This document shows positions 23,821 through 35,625 of a stretch of DNA of 64,000 bases, one piece after another. A model generated the notes under the pieces. That model worked only from the letters and a program-made list of their open reading frames with translations, made no database searches and was not told the DNA's origin. This stretch comes from Gigaspora rosea (lineage: Eukaryota; Glomeromycota; Glomeromycetes; Diversisporales; Gigasporaceae). The translations under genes and the position numbers were made by a program. Within the stretch, counting starts at the first letter, position 1. Each line of letters opens with the position of its first letter. Where the stretch lies: positions 130,384-194,383 of the forward strand of contig QKWP01000358.1 of assembly GCA_003550325.1 (NCBI GenBank), read 5' to 3'.

Positions 23821-24016
23821 CAGTTGAACCCCCCTAAGTGCATGCCCCTTGGGACTATAGTAAAAAAAAGGCAAAATGTGCACTTAGAAGGGGTTTGCAT
23901 TTAAAGGAGTTAAAATTTATAATTGTTATATTGTTTGGGACCAAGAAGGAGCATGCACTTAAGAAGTTTTTCATATACCATGCACTTAGAGGGCGTGCAC
24001 TTAGGAGGTGCGACTG
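23821..24016. mobile_element. Pogo/Tc1-like MITE
   Basis: CAGTTGAACCCCCCTAAGTG at the left and GTGCACTTAGGAGGTGCGACTG at the right, flanked by TA. Interior repeats of TGCACTTA. Confidence 0.8.
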
Positions 24017-24019
24017 TAT

Positions 24020-25473
24020 AGTACTTATTTTTTTTTTTGTTTAATGATCCAGTCTTTATTTATTAGTAAATATTGCAGTGACTAATACAATAACTACTAT
24101 TCAAAAGTATGTAGTATATTTTTAACCAAATAAAGACTTACTCGATACTGAAGTAGCCAAATGCAACCTGCCATATAACATATCTATTTCTATCAGGATC
24201 CCAAACTCACTTGAGACTTGAATTCCAATATCACTAATCACCATGCCAGAATTATACTCCTTTCTTTAAAATTTTTTCTTCTTTATAAAAAAACTACAAA
24301 TAATATCAAAATAAAAAACTAATATCTAAAAGAAAAAACAAAAGAAAAAATGTCTATCTTAACACATAAAAAAAAGAAAGAAAAACAAAAAGAGAAAAAA
24401 ACGAAGCTGACAGAAAATATATTTAAAAATTATATAATACTCTTAAATTTAGCACTACTCTAAATTTAGTTCATATTATATGTAAAATCATATTTGGGAT
24501 AGAGTTAACCTTGCAAAAATTTTCTAGAATATTCTCCAATTGATCTATGTCAGTTTTTGTCCTACATGTAAGTAGTACTGTGAATTCCTCATGACTCTTG
24601 TTTCCAATTTGAAACTGCTGAACAATGCAGATTATTTGAAGAGAGTACGCCAAATTTTCACTGTTTGTTGACAAAAATATTTTCTAAAAACTCCAAAAAA
24701 AGTAAGAATATGGTGGTAGGTGTTCAATTTATAACCTTTAAATTTTTTAAAGAGTGTGTTGGAATTCTGAACCACAAACAAAAGACTTTATTGATAAAAG
24801 ACTTTTTTCTCCAAAAATTTGTATACAAAAGTGCCACCTTCTGCTAGTTATTTTGTATACTAATGCTTTTGGTTTGCATGCCAAATATATAAGAGAGTCC
24901 CAAAAAAGAAGGTAGAGAGGGCACTTTGGTTGATCTTCATAAAAACTTTCACTTTGTTGTGCTTCTTCTTTTTACTCTAGCAAATTTTGTTTTTTGTTTG
25001 TTGTGAAAATTTTGGTACAAGTGATCATTAGAGAAAGTTAAATTTTTGCACAGTACTCTATTTTAACTCTAATTTAATATTAATTCTAATACTAATAATA
25101 ATTGACTTTAGTATTTGTTATTTTAATTTTGTAATATGATTTAGCTGTTTAATTGCAATTTAGTGACTATTATTATTAGTGACAACTAGTTTATTTAAAA
25201 ATTTAAAACTTTTAACTTTAATTAAAACAGAAATTATATATTATACATTTTAGCAAAAAGTCTGAAATTTGAAAAGCAAAAAACAATTTTTGGCAATTAT
25301 CTTGGCATCTAATAGTATATTTTGAATGAACTTACTTTTAAAATGAAGCTCTTAGTAAAGTGCATCTAACAAAAAAAAAGTTTATCTAATTACTGAATTA
25401 GAAATTATTTAACTGTTAAGTAAATATAGTTTTGGCATTTTTAGCAAATTAAGTCAAGATTGCCTAAAATCCA
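24020..25473. other. Intergenic stretch
   Basis: 24290-24440 resembles the purine-rich stretch at 14200-14330 inside the 1.4-kb TIR element. 24620-25000 has a few short ORFs without recognisable features. No gene called. Confidence 0.35.
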
Positions 25474-25481
25474 ATTATGGC

Positions 25482-25792
25482 CAGTGTTGGCATTTGGACT
25501 ATGTCCAATAAAAATTTTATTTGGACATGGACAAATATGAACATGGACTAATCCAAATCGTGTCCATGTCCATATCTTTTCTATATTGAAATTTTCAGAA
25601 TATTCCAGACTTTTACCAAATTTTAGCCTCAATTTTGTTTTATATTCAGAATATTCTGGAGCTGTAAACTATGCGTTTTATTTGGACTAAGTGCCTTATG
25701 TCCAATAAAATAATATGGACAATATGGACATAGTCCATAAATGTCCATGTCCAATGGTCCATATTGTTCATGTCCATATTTTGCCAACACTA
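25482..25792. mobile_element. hAT-like MITE with perfect 8-bp duplication
   Basis: Ends CAGTGTTGGCA and TGCCAACACTA (CAGTG/TAGTG, YARNG type) flanked by ATTATGGC at 25474-25481 and 25793-25800. The interior is packed with GTCCATGTCC/GGACATGGAC repeats. A reversed fragment of the family lies near 51980-52063. Confidence 0.9.
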
Positions 25793-26028
25793 ATTATGGC
25801 CTATATAAAAAATGTTCAGGGTCCTATTAAAACCAAATAAAATAAAATTTTTCGTTCTTATAACCTAGCTAAATCAAATGTTTAAGATAGAAATTTAAAT
25901 TTTGGATCAAAGTATAATATTAACCAATTAAAATTAAAAATAAAATAAACTTAGAAAAATTAAAATTTTGGGTTGCAGTAATATATTGACCAATCAAAAT
26001 TAAATATAAAATAACTATATATATAGTC

Positions 26029-26105
26029 ATCTCTTTCTAATCTGAACACTATTAAGCTTTCTCTAAACTAAACAAAATCTTTTAGAACTTTTGTAAATTT
26101 ATTTT
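26029..26105. mobile_element. Fragment of the 204-bp pogo-like MITE
   Basis: TAGTCATCTCTTTCTAATCT followed by the family's GAACACTATTAAGCTTTCTC block. Only one end is present. Confidence 0.6.
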
Positions 26106-26135
26106 TTTTATTAATTTTTTTTAAAGGTAAGGACA

Positions 26136-26275
26136 GTATCATTAATTATCTGATTATTTTTTATCAAAGGCCTACTCCTCTCTCTCTTCCTTAATATATA
26201 TATAGTCAGGTTCTTATATATAATTTCAACTTTTTTTACCCTCTCTTCTCAAAAAAATCATCTGATTTTTGTCAC
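26136..26275. mobile_element. Short repeat of the GTGTCATTAATTACCTGAT family, copy 1
   Basis: About 140 bp with an imperfect inverted end pair (ATCATTAATTATCTGATTA and AATCATCTGATTTTTGTCAC). Copies at 36828-36962 and 42467-42613 (reverse). Confidence 0.7.
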
Positions 26276-26712
26276 TCCCTTAAGGATATACCTTTTTGTA
26301 TTTTATTAAATATAATGATTATTACAAATTATTGTATCCAATCTATATACTGTACTATTAAACTTGGACAATTTATATATTATCTAAATCTACTAGAACT
26401 CTCTAAGTTTCCACTATATAGCTGGTCTGGATTTTCTAAGTAATTAGTTCAAACTACCATTTGGTATTCCATATTTACCACTTTATCTATTCTACCTCTT
26501 CTAAAACTTCCAAATTGGTGTATTGCCAGGTGGGTGCTTTCTGCTTCTAGGCTTTCGCATGAGCTGGGTAGGGCTAGATAGTAGTAATATCCTAGTCCTA
26601 CCTATTTATTAATGAGATTAATCTTCAAGCTTTTACCCTTATTCTAGATCCCAAAATTGATATCCAGCTCGGCCCTTAAAGCCTGCAAGTACCCATGGGT
26701 ACCCATGAGATT

Positions 26713-27045
26713 CTTATAGATAAAAAAAATAAAAAAATAAAAAAAAAATAAAAAAAAATAAAAAATAAAAAAAAATAAAAAATAAAAAAAAATAAAAAAT
26801 AAAAAAAAATAAAAAATAAAAAAAATAAAAAATAAAGAAATAANNNNNNNNNNNNNNNNNNNNNNNNNNNNNNNNNNNNNNNNNNNNNNNNNNNNNNNNN
26901 NNNNNNNNNNNNNNNNNNNNAAAAAATAAAAAAAAATAAAAAATAAAAAAAAATAAAAAATAAAAAAAAATAAAAAATAAAAAAAAATAAAAAATAAAAA
27001 AAATAAAAAATAAAAAAAATAAAAAATAAAAAAAAACTTAAAAAA
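26713..27045. repeat. A-rich (AAAAAATAAA)n tandem array with assembly gap
   Basis: Units AAAAAATAAAAA repeat on both sides of a run of 77 N at 26844-26920. Gap length is probably a placeholder. Confidence 0.95.
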
Positions 27046-27280
27046 AAAACCTTACATTTTTTACACTATTTTATTTAACATTTCTACTTTATTTTATATT
27101 TCTAATTTATTTGATATTTCTACTTTATTCGACGTTTTCACTTTATTCAATGTTTTTACTTTATTCAATATTTCCATTTTATTTGATAATATGTTTTTAT
27201 GAATTTTTGAAGTTATAAAAAAAACTATTTATACTATTTTTCTACATTTATTATAAAGATATTATATAAAAAATGCTATA

Positions 27281-27484
27281 TAGTCAACTCTTTCTAATCC
27301 GAACTGCCAGGACTGCTTTTTTTTACTATATAAAAATTTGAAAAAGTTCAGTTTTCAAAAAGTTATATATAGCTTATCTGAACTTTATAATAAAATTTAC
27401 AAATGTTCTAGGAAATTTTGTTCAGTTTAAAGAGAGTTTAATAGTATTTGGTTTAGAGAGGTTCAGATTAGAAAGAGGTGACTG
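27281..27484. mobile_element. Pogo/Tc1-like MITE, copy 2
   Basis: 204 bp, TAGTCAACTCTTTCTAATCC to GAAAGAGGTGACTG, flanked by TA. Highly similar to 7075-7279 throughout. Confidence 0.8.
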
Positions 27485-27489
27485 TATAT

Positions 27490-28509
27490 CTAAAAAAAAA
27501 GATTATAGATCAATATAAGTTTTAATTGGTAGATAGTCATATGCATATTTAACAGCCTATTCCACAGATATATAGGCTGGATAGTGCTAATATCCAAGCC
27601 CTACTCGCTTAACTAAAGGCCTGCGATTTTTAGTTCTATCCTGTCCTAGAGCTTGTAATTTGATACCCAAGCCTGGCTCTAGTAGTACTACTCTTAGGAT
27701 ACTTGTGGGTAGCTCTGGCCTATGCGAAGGTCTATCTGCTTCCAGTTTGATGTACCTGTCTACCTACTAGCATACTTTGCAGAGAATTCATATCTCAAGC
27801 TATGCAGCTATTTTTACTACATTAAATAAGTATCTTAAGCCTATATACTACTACTATCCTGTGCTTTCTATGATTTCAGTACTAGATCTTGTTCTAAATG
27901 CAAACAACTGTACTTCCCTCTATAATAGTAAAGTATCTGAGTATATCTTCATATTACTACTTCTAACCATATTAGTTGGATGATATCTTTTTTGGCAATT
28001 GCCTATTTATATACTTATACTAGCTATACCTGTTATTAGTGGTTCCAGATCTTTTATAATGCTTTCTAAAAAAAGCTCCCATATGGATATGCCCAGACCT
28101 TTATTGGAATTTGATATATACAACCCTCTATATGCAACCTCTTTTTGGTTAGAACATTATACCTAAATTTGTAAATTTTATTATTAGCTATATATCTTTT
28201 TGAGAACCAAACTTTTTCAAATTTTATATAGTAAATTAGCAGTTCCAGTATTTCAGAATAGAAAAAGTTAACTATATATGCTTTTTATTTTTCTAAAACT
28301 TATTTTTTGATTTATAATATTAATATTCTTTTTCTAACAAGATAATTTTGGGTTCTGTATATTTATCAAAAATCACTTTACTAACAACTTGGTTTACTAA
28401 CAAAGTAATTATAGTTATTATTGTTAGATTAGGTTTAGAATGAGTTATAGTTAGTACAATTTTTAAAAAAAACTTGTAGTAAAATAATTGTCAATAAAAA
28501 AAACTTGTT
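27490..28509. other. Intergenic stretch with transposon debris
   Basis: 28120-28270 is an eroded, partly inverted copy of the 204-bp pogo-like MITE. 27540-27780 resembles 26500-26720 in wording (CCTAGTCCTAC / CCAAGCCCTAC). No gene supported. Confidence 0.4.
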
Positions 28510-28517
28510 GGTAAAAC

Positions 28518-29858
28518 TAGTGAATTGACCTGTCTAAAAAATCTTCACCCAGGTCGCCCGACGGGTGGACCATGTGCCACTTGGGTGGAAACGGGTCAGT
28601 CCAAAAAAAGGCACCACTCGGGTCACCTGGGTCAATTAAAAAAAATCTCTGGTGGTTAATATGACTAGTGATTTGACCCAGGTGGGTGTAACCTATAGTT
28701 GGTAGCAGAATTAATTTTACAAATTAATACGGTTACGGCATTGCCGTATTTTTGCCGTAATTGCTGTGAGCCGTAATGCCGTAATGTAATGCCATTAATC
28801 TGTAATACTGTAATGCCGTAATGCAGAAATACTATCTGCTATAATACCTTTTATTAAAATTCTGTACTGCATTATGGTTTCCTTTATAAATATTTTTCGA
28901 ATTTGATTCTGTCGACTTTATTGATTTTGTACATGTAATGACTATGAATAAAGGGGTTTGTAGGTCTAGGTTTTATTTTGACTTAAACGTCGTGATTTAT
29001 TTTTTTGGCCAATTAGACCAGTCTATAAGTCATTGTTTGAGAATATCTTTAGTGAGCTAATTGATCGGAAATGACATACCGGTAATTGTTAACAGCATTT
29101 ATGGCTTATATATGCATACATACTTATGTGTTTAAAATTTATTATGACTATTGTATTCTGCTACAGAATACACTTCAAATAATGGGCAAAACTCCTAAAT
29201 ATCCCAATTCTCAAAGCCCCACTTCGAACTTTGTTTGTTCTACAATTATTTCTGAAGCAGTATCGTAAAGAAGACAAAAATTACCTTTACCAGGCACAAA
29301 GTAAGCCTTTCAGCCAGTTATTGTTTTATCACCATTGTAAAATAGTCTTTCAAGTTGTGTTCTGCCATAAGTTATTTTATGTTCTTTCGTCGTTTCCGCC
29401 ATGGGTTGATTAGGGACACAAAACAAAAACATTCTAAAAATATATTGAACGAGCAAATTTCAGATAACTTTTATGTTACCGATTAATTAATGTAAATGAA
29501 ATGATTGTATTGTAAATAATAACATATTCATCAGTTTCGGTTTGGAGTGACATAATTACTTAATTATAACATTATAATATTATACCATAGTTACGGTATC
29601 GCATTGTTACAATGTTATTGCGACATGGCATTGCGGCATTACAGAATTGCGGCATTATAGAACATCACGTGAGTTCTCTTAGAAATTTGGTTTAATTTGC
29701 ATAATTGATATAAATTTGCATTAATTTGTATCGGGTCTCTGCCCGTGGGCGACCCGTGGGTTGACCCATCCGTTCTCACCTGGGTTGTTACAACTTGACC
29801 CGGGTCACCCACCCACCCGCGGGTGACCTGGGTGACACCCACCCGGGTCAAAACACTA
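28518..29858. mobile_element. 1.34-kb non-autonomous hAT-like element with captured-exon candidate
   Basis: Ends TAGTGAATTGACC and GGTCAAAACACTA, flanked by the perfect 8-bp repeat GGTAAAAC (28510-28517, 29859-29866). Subterminal zones contain repeated CACCCGGGT/GGGTGACC and CCGTAATG/GGCATTGC motifs, typical of hAT subterminal repeats. The left end motif recurs at 28664, suggesting an internal end duplication. The central part is richer in codons: one frame across 29184-29300 reads ILKAPLRTLFVLQLFLKQYR and stops at a GTAAGC donor-like site (29301). No transposase. Confidence 0.8.
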
Positions 29859-29921
29859 GGTAAAACAAGATATCAATAAATTGTAAATTGATTGTCTATA
29901 AAAAAATATAGATCTATTTAT

Positions 29922-31143
29922 GGGTATGGTGACATAGTATAGTTGGAATGTGTTATTCCTCAAGTAGTTGTAACAAAGATACAGAGTTCAAATTCTACTA
30001 GAGACGATTTTGAAGAATTTATCTGTGTTATAGTAACCTGAACTCTGAGATCGAATTTACAAATATGTTTTCTAGATTATACCAACTTGTATTGGAAGCT
30101 TTAGCACTATGTTATACACAAAATTGGTGTGCATAGATTTTGGGGAGTGCAGATGCTGTATTATGCACAGAACTGTAAAACAAGGGAAACCATACTTGTC
30201 AAAGCCGAGTAAAAAGGTAGCTGGACTATTTAAATAGGAATCGAATGCGGAATAATTAGCAATAGACTAACCTGAAGCGAACTTACAACAAAAAGAGTTT
30301 ATGGCGGGTCCTACCAACCGGACTGCCAGAATTGCACCAGAGGAAAAGGACATGTGTTTTAGAATCATATACCAGGGAAAGAGAGTCCCTAGATTCGCCA
30401 GGACAGACCAACTCTTCCAGGTCCTCAGATTAGAAGTAGGAATGCAACTGAGGGAAAGAAAGCTTCTGGAGAAAAAAAACTGAAAGAGGAATGAGGCGGT
30501 ACTGGAATCAGATGAACTTTACAAGGCCAGAAGTAGATAGTGATAGCAGATAAAGATAACACCTGACTGCAAGTGTTTTACCTTGGTGACTGCGTATATT
30601 ACTGAAGTGTAGGTAGGACCCTGAAATATACATAAATAGGTCAGGTTAATTATAGGATTACTAAAAAGGAAAGATTTGCAAAAAACTTCAAAAATAAGCA
30701 AAAAATTACTATAAATAGAAAAGATCTGCATAAAAAACCTCAAAAATAAGCAAACCTATACCTAACCTATCTATGTATATCAGGGTCCTGTGTAGTTAAT
30801 ACCTGTGTGGGACAGGGACCGCTTTACCAAGTTTCCTACTAAGGATAAACTCGTCCTAAAGAATGCAGTTAGTATCCAGAACAGAGTTTCAGTAATACAA
30901 GACGAACTAGTAGAAAGCAAGAATCAGAGGGTTTAAATAGGCAACGCAGTATATGGGTTGCAGATATAGCAGCTAGTATAGAACCTTCAGGTGGCTACTT
31001 AAATAGGCAACCAAAAGTTGCAGGTGAGGCTAGTTGTACTCTCATCAATGTACAATCTCTTTATGTAGGCCATCCGGGATCTGATATATCTTGAATAAAA
31101 GCTCATCCCCAAAGTGGGCACTTTAATACCAAAAAAAATATAT
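29922..31143 (+). mobile_element. SINE-like retroposon, copy C, with 16-bp duplication
   Basis: Flanked by ATATAGATCTATTTAT at 29906-29921 and 31144-31159, a perfect 16-bp target duplication. Starts GGGTATGGTGACATAGTATA with a tRNA-like head (AGTTGG then GAGTTCAAATTC, the A- and B-box positions). The 3' end is TCTTGAATAAAAGC, CCCAAAGTGGGCACTTTAAT and an A-rich tail. The ORF at 30301-30483 is shared with copy A but not with B or D, so is not annotated as a gene. Confidence 0.8.
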
Positions 31144-31159
31144 ATATAGATCTATTTAT

Positions 31160-31847
31160 ATTCTGTTAGTAAATAGTTTTTTAGTATTACAACTTCATTT
31201 AGAAAAATAGATTTTAGAAGTTAGCTTATATAAGTATCTGTAGTTATATATAATTAGTCTAAATCCACTAAATATAAAAGCAATACAATGCACTTCTTGT
31301 AATATAAAAATTTTTTAATAAAAAGTTCTTTTTTATTTGAAATAATATAATAAAAAAATTACTCTGTACATAATTTTGTTGTTGTATACTTATTAATTGG
31401 TTTCTATTTATAATATTTTTTTTTGAATCTTCTATACTAATATATTTTTGACATATTGGCTATAAGCCTTTTAATATTACTACTTTAGAAATCTTAATTT
31501 AATAGTTTTTTTGTACTAAATAAAAGTTGTAGTTTATTGCATTTTATACAAATAATATAATCTTAACATTTTTGGTGCATAATGTAGATAGGCAAAAGAA
31601 TATTATTAATTTTGTTAGTATTTGTATTTATACTATTGGATTTTGTTTATAACTAGAAGGCCTATACTTCTCAGTAATAATACTGCCTGAAACTTTATAG
31701 TTTTAGATTAACCAAAACTGAAACTGGTATTACAGTTTCAGAAATGATCTTTTAGCCAAAACTTGCTTAAAGACCTGAAACTATACTAAAACTCTAAAAA
31801 TAAATTCTAAATATATATATAAATTCATATTAATATATTGTATATAG
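31160..31847. other. AT-rich intergenic stretch
   Basis: No feature that I can support. Confidence 0.5.
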
Positions 31848-32068
31848 TGTGTTATGTATAAAATAGCCCTTTTTTGCAATTTTTTAAAAAATTATTTTAT
31901 TTGATTTTTAAATAGATTTCTATTCAATAAAAAAGTTTGTTATAAACAATAAGAGCTAATTGTAAAACGATCCACAAAATGAACTTGATTACCATTTAAA
32001 TCCGATTTTCTCAAAAATGATTTACATGTAAAAAAGGGCTGTTTTAATACGTAACACCCCATATACTC
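31848..32068. mobile_element. MITE with GTGTTATGTATAAAATAGCC termini
   Basis: The left GTGTTATGTATAAAATAGCC and right GGGCTGTTTTAATACGTAAC-AC are inverted and continue with TTTTTTGCA/TGTAAAAAA. Confidence 0.7.
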
Positions 32069-32648
32069 TCTATATAAGTTCTTTTTAAATGCATAATAAA
32101 GCCTGGTTTTGGCTTATAATAGCACTATATATCTTGCTCTCTATAAATGCACACGCTTTCTAAATGCGCATTTTTGAAATTTTATTATGGTCCCGAGGGG
32201 GGTGCATTAACATTAACTTTAATTATTATCACATGTTAAACAATATAGCCAATTATAAAGCATTATTTAAGTTCATGCGATTAACCAATTACAAAAAGAT
32301 AACCTAAGCATTACTAAATTTCGTGAGTAAAAGAAATTCCAGAAAACTTTAGTATAATCAGAAGCATGTTGACTATCGAATGTATAACCTTACTCAAAAA
32401 TCTTTCTACCAGTGCAATGATCACATTAATTACTATAAAGAAGTTAGGTGTGACATTTGATAAAAAGCTTATTCTATGTTTCGTAAAGTAGCGAATACAA
32501 TCAACTAATTCATTTAAAATTAAAGTTTTGATGGCGTAGCTAATAACAATATATTTTTAGATCTCATTGTATTTGGAAACGCCAATTTTCTATTTTTTTT
32601 TGCAAAAATCATTGTCAGTTTGCTCTTCCTTAAATTGATTGTTTATTA
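32069..32648. other. Intergenic stretch
   Basis: 32140-32215 has CTCTATAAATGCACAC and GGTGCATTAA strings of the pogo-like MITEs, probably an eroded copy. Otherwise nothing seen. Confidence 0.4.
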
Positions 32649-33160
32649 TCAAATAAAACAATGGGAGAACGATAACTTGGATGGTTTATACGAATAACAT
32701 GGTAAAAGTGACAGCTGATTGTAAACAGTGTGATAACCAGAATTCTCAAATGCAGGTTTGGTATTGGTTCCTATAAACGTATTTGTAATAATTATATGTA
32801 TATAAATATATATAATTTGTTATATATTATATATTATTGTATACTATATAACTATATATTAATAAGAAAAATTTTTATGTAAATATATATTTGAGGATGC
32901 TTACGACGACAGAATTTAAAACAATCTATGGAACGTTTAAAATCCATAAGTGCTTTGGCTAAATTTGTGAGACGTTCTCACATACCATATAAAGCCCTAG
33001 CTGTTGATGTATAATACATATATAGTATTTTATTTTCATGTAATATATTGTTCGTTTATAATCAGTTAAAAGTGTTACCTTTGTTATGTATGGAGTTTGG
33101 TCTGCTGCTTTTCTTATATAAATTCCTTGCATGTCGCCTTCTTTGATGACACAGCTCAAA
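32649..33160 (-). CDS. Possible three-exon gene or gene remnant, unknown
   Basis: Reading the minus strand, one frame is continuous if exons ending at 33079, 32958..32905 and 32770..32649 are joined. The donors are GTAACA and GTAAGC, the acceptors TTTAG and TATAG, and the phases match. The joined protein contains AKALMDFKRSIDCFKFCRR and then TNTKPAFENSGYHTVYNQ, ending at TGA 32649-32651. The first exon has no convincing start: the frame reads through CFELCHQRRRHARNLYKK without an ATG, and the alternative frame (MQGIYIRKAADQTPYITK) looks equally protein-like. No family recognised. It may be a decayed or captured gene. Confidence 0.35.
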
Positions 33161-33526
33161 ACATGGTATATTAAATTTTAAAAAAGTGTGCAAGCTAATC
33201 TGAATTGCATTATAACTGATGTCATCATGGAAACACATGATTGAATATCCCTATTTTAGCCAACAATTACTTAAATATTATCAATCAAATGTCACTGCTC
33301 AATAAATAACCTATAAGCTCAATTTCTATTGCATGATCTAATACGTAAGTATACTTCATTAAATTTAGGCCATTCATTTTTTCAATGTTGTTTATATCCT
33401 AACTAGTTGATGATCTAACGATAAAATAGACTACAAACTTAGGTCTTATACGTACAATGACTTATTGTGCGAATTGCTTTATTAGAATTCGGGATAAGGC
33501 GTAAAGTTCAATTGATAATACAGTAA
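33161..33526. other. Upstream region of the F-box gene
   Basis: Ordinary AT-rich sequence; nothing beyond the TATA-like site listed next. Confidence 0.4.
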
Positions 33527-33539
33527 TATATATAAATAG
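33527..33539 (+). promoter_or_regulatory. TATA-like box of the F-box/LRR gene
   Basis: TATATATAAATAG lies about 82 bp before the start codon, followed by a pyrimidine-rich T/C tract (33568-33593) of the kind seen around fungal transcription starts. Inferred from position only. Confidence 0.4.
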
Positions 33540-33620
33540 AAATAGAAGCATTAAATATAGTTTTGATTTTTTTTTTTCTTCTTTTTTTTTTTTAAGCAAA
33601 AAAATTGGTTCTACAATTCA

Positions 33621-35625
33621 ATGGTGCAATCCGTACTTTTAAACATCGATTTACTACATATAATTTTTGATAATTTTGAGTACCAAGATGATATGTTTAA
33701 TGGACTTCTTGTAAATTCTTATTGGGCTTCGGTATGTTTGAAATTTTTTAATTGATCTCGTATTTTTTCAGTTTTTATAAAATATACAATTCTCAATAAT
33801 ATATAATAGGTAATTGTTGGTAAATTATGGAAAAAACCAATTTGGAAATCTCCAAGTGTGTTTCAAAAATTCATACGAACTTTAAGAAATTCAACTACTT
33901 TATTCGAATATAATCGAATGGTCCAATATCTAATATTCTCTTCATGCAGTCCATCTCATGTCGAAATTTCAATTCCTGCTGCTGATATTAAACTAATTGC
34001 TGAACGATGCAATAACATTAAACACATCACTTTCACTCGAACATTCTCCGCTGATACAATTTCTATGCTTTTAGAGCATAGTCCTGGTTTGATTTCTTCC
34101 GTAATTTCTGGCCAAAATCTATCAACTTTAAGTCACGCTCTGCAACCTATTCGTAATGGAAATTGTTCAAAACTTCAATATCTAGAATTGAAAAATTGGA
34201 AATCTGAATGGATGCAACATGATATATTACGAGACATAGGGAAACAATGTCCCATGTTGACCACTTTGTTAATAGCCTCAAGTTTGGTAACTAATATCTT
34301 GGCTTCCCTAATTGTCTCTTCGTTTCCGAACCTACAAACCTTCACATGTAGCACGATAACTGGGTCTGGATTCACAATACTTACGTCTGGTTGTCCAAAG
34401 TTAAAATCCTTATCTTTAGAATTTCCGTATATTAGCATTGAAACAGCGATGACCATAGCAACTGAATTTCCACCATTGGAATCATTTAGTTTACGAATAG
34501 GCTCTTATCGAGGGTTTGACCATTTTGTTAAGCTGTGGGTGCACGCACAACATCATCTACGACACATTGAACTAAATTCTGCTCGCGGATTATCCGATGA
34601 TTCATTTTTACCTATAGCTCAATATTGTCATCAACTAGAGTCTATAGAACTTCGAGTATGCACAAATTTAACCGACATTTCAATATCCGCATTGGCTAAA
34701 TATAGAAACATTAAACTTAAAAAATTTACAATAATAAATTGTAATCAAATTACGGACGCGAGTATTTCCGATCTTTCCCGACATTGCCCGAATCTATGCA
34801 AAGTGTCCATAACTGGGTGCTTGAACATTACGCATGTATCGTTATCAACGATTGTACAAAGTTGTCAAGGATTGATCGAGTTTGCGTTCACGAGTAGGCC
34901 GAGAATGACTCCGGCCGTAATCCTAACTTTGGCGCAGTTCGAAAGGTGTTTGTTGGAAATATTGGATATCAAAAGTGATGATATGGCGACAGCCGATGTA
35001 ACTGTTAAACAGCCTTATCCAAAATTTGATTTGGCTCTAATGGAAAAGTTGGCTATATCTTGTCCTCATCTTAGAATTTTAGGATTGAATTTCAATATGG
35101 CAGGGTTGGATTCTGATGTAAGTAAAACATCTTTCGGGTTATTTATGAGTATCGCCAAATGAACTTGGAAATCTTGTAAAAGATTTCAGGTTTCATATGG
35201 AAGCACTAATATATATATACCTTCGTTAATATCAATTCGTCAATACAAACATCTTGTTAAAAAAAAATCAGTATAAACCAAATTTCCTTATCCAAAAAGG
35301 CAATCTCTGTTATTCCTGTACATCAATCAAATGGCCTGATTGATATTAACGAGGAATTGAATGACTATAATATTAAAGTTTATACCATCTTTATTTTTAC
35401 ACACAGGACTTAATATCGGTGATGCATAAGTTTCAAAACCTCGAACAATTAGATATCAGTAATAAAGAATTTAAAAAAGAACATATCAAAGAACTAGAGA
35501 CCCACCGTAGATTAAAAGAAGTTAGATTTATCGGATCTGATGTTTTAGATCAAGATGCAAAAATTTATTTGGCATATCGGAAAAGTAAAGTAAAATGTCA
35601 AGGCCCTTTTATTATGTTTAACTGA
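33621..35625 (+). CDS. F-box and leucine-rich-repeat protein, 3 exons
   Basis: Proposed join 33621..33731, 33810..35117, 35407..35625 gives 545 residues. Both introns (78 and 289 bp) are phase 0 with GTATGT and GTAAGT donors. The N-terminus is an F-box-like helix set (LLNIDLLHIIFDNFEYQ to about residue 50, with NSYWAS before the first intron). Such a domain normally binds Skp1 in an SCF ubiquitin ligase. Residues about 100-240 and especially 284-400 are leucine-rich repeats of the cysteine-containing type (HLRHIELNSARGLSDDSF, QLESIELRVCTNLTDISI, NLCKVSITGCLNITHVSL), the usual substrate-recognition surface. The last exon adds another LRR-like unit (NLEQLDISNKEF). If intron 2 is retained, translation ends at 35162 after a few extra codons. 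The substrate is unknown. Confidence 0.9.
35222..35366. repeat. Inverted-repeat insert in F-box intron 2
   Basis: CGTTAATATCAAT near 35223 and ATTGATATTAACG near 35339 are exact inverted copies about 115 bp apart within the only long intron of the gene. Probably a small MITE. Confidence 0.5.

Noticed and set aside
30301-30483. 60-codon ORF similar to one at 3815-4000
   Set aside because: Similarity follows from both lying in copies of the same retroposon; the other two copies break the frame.
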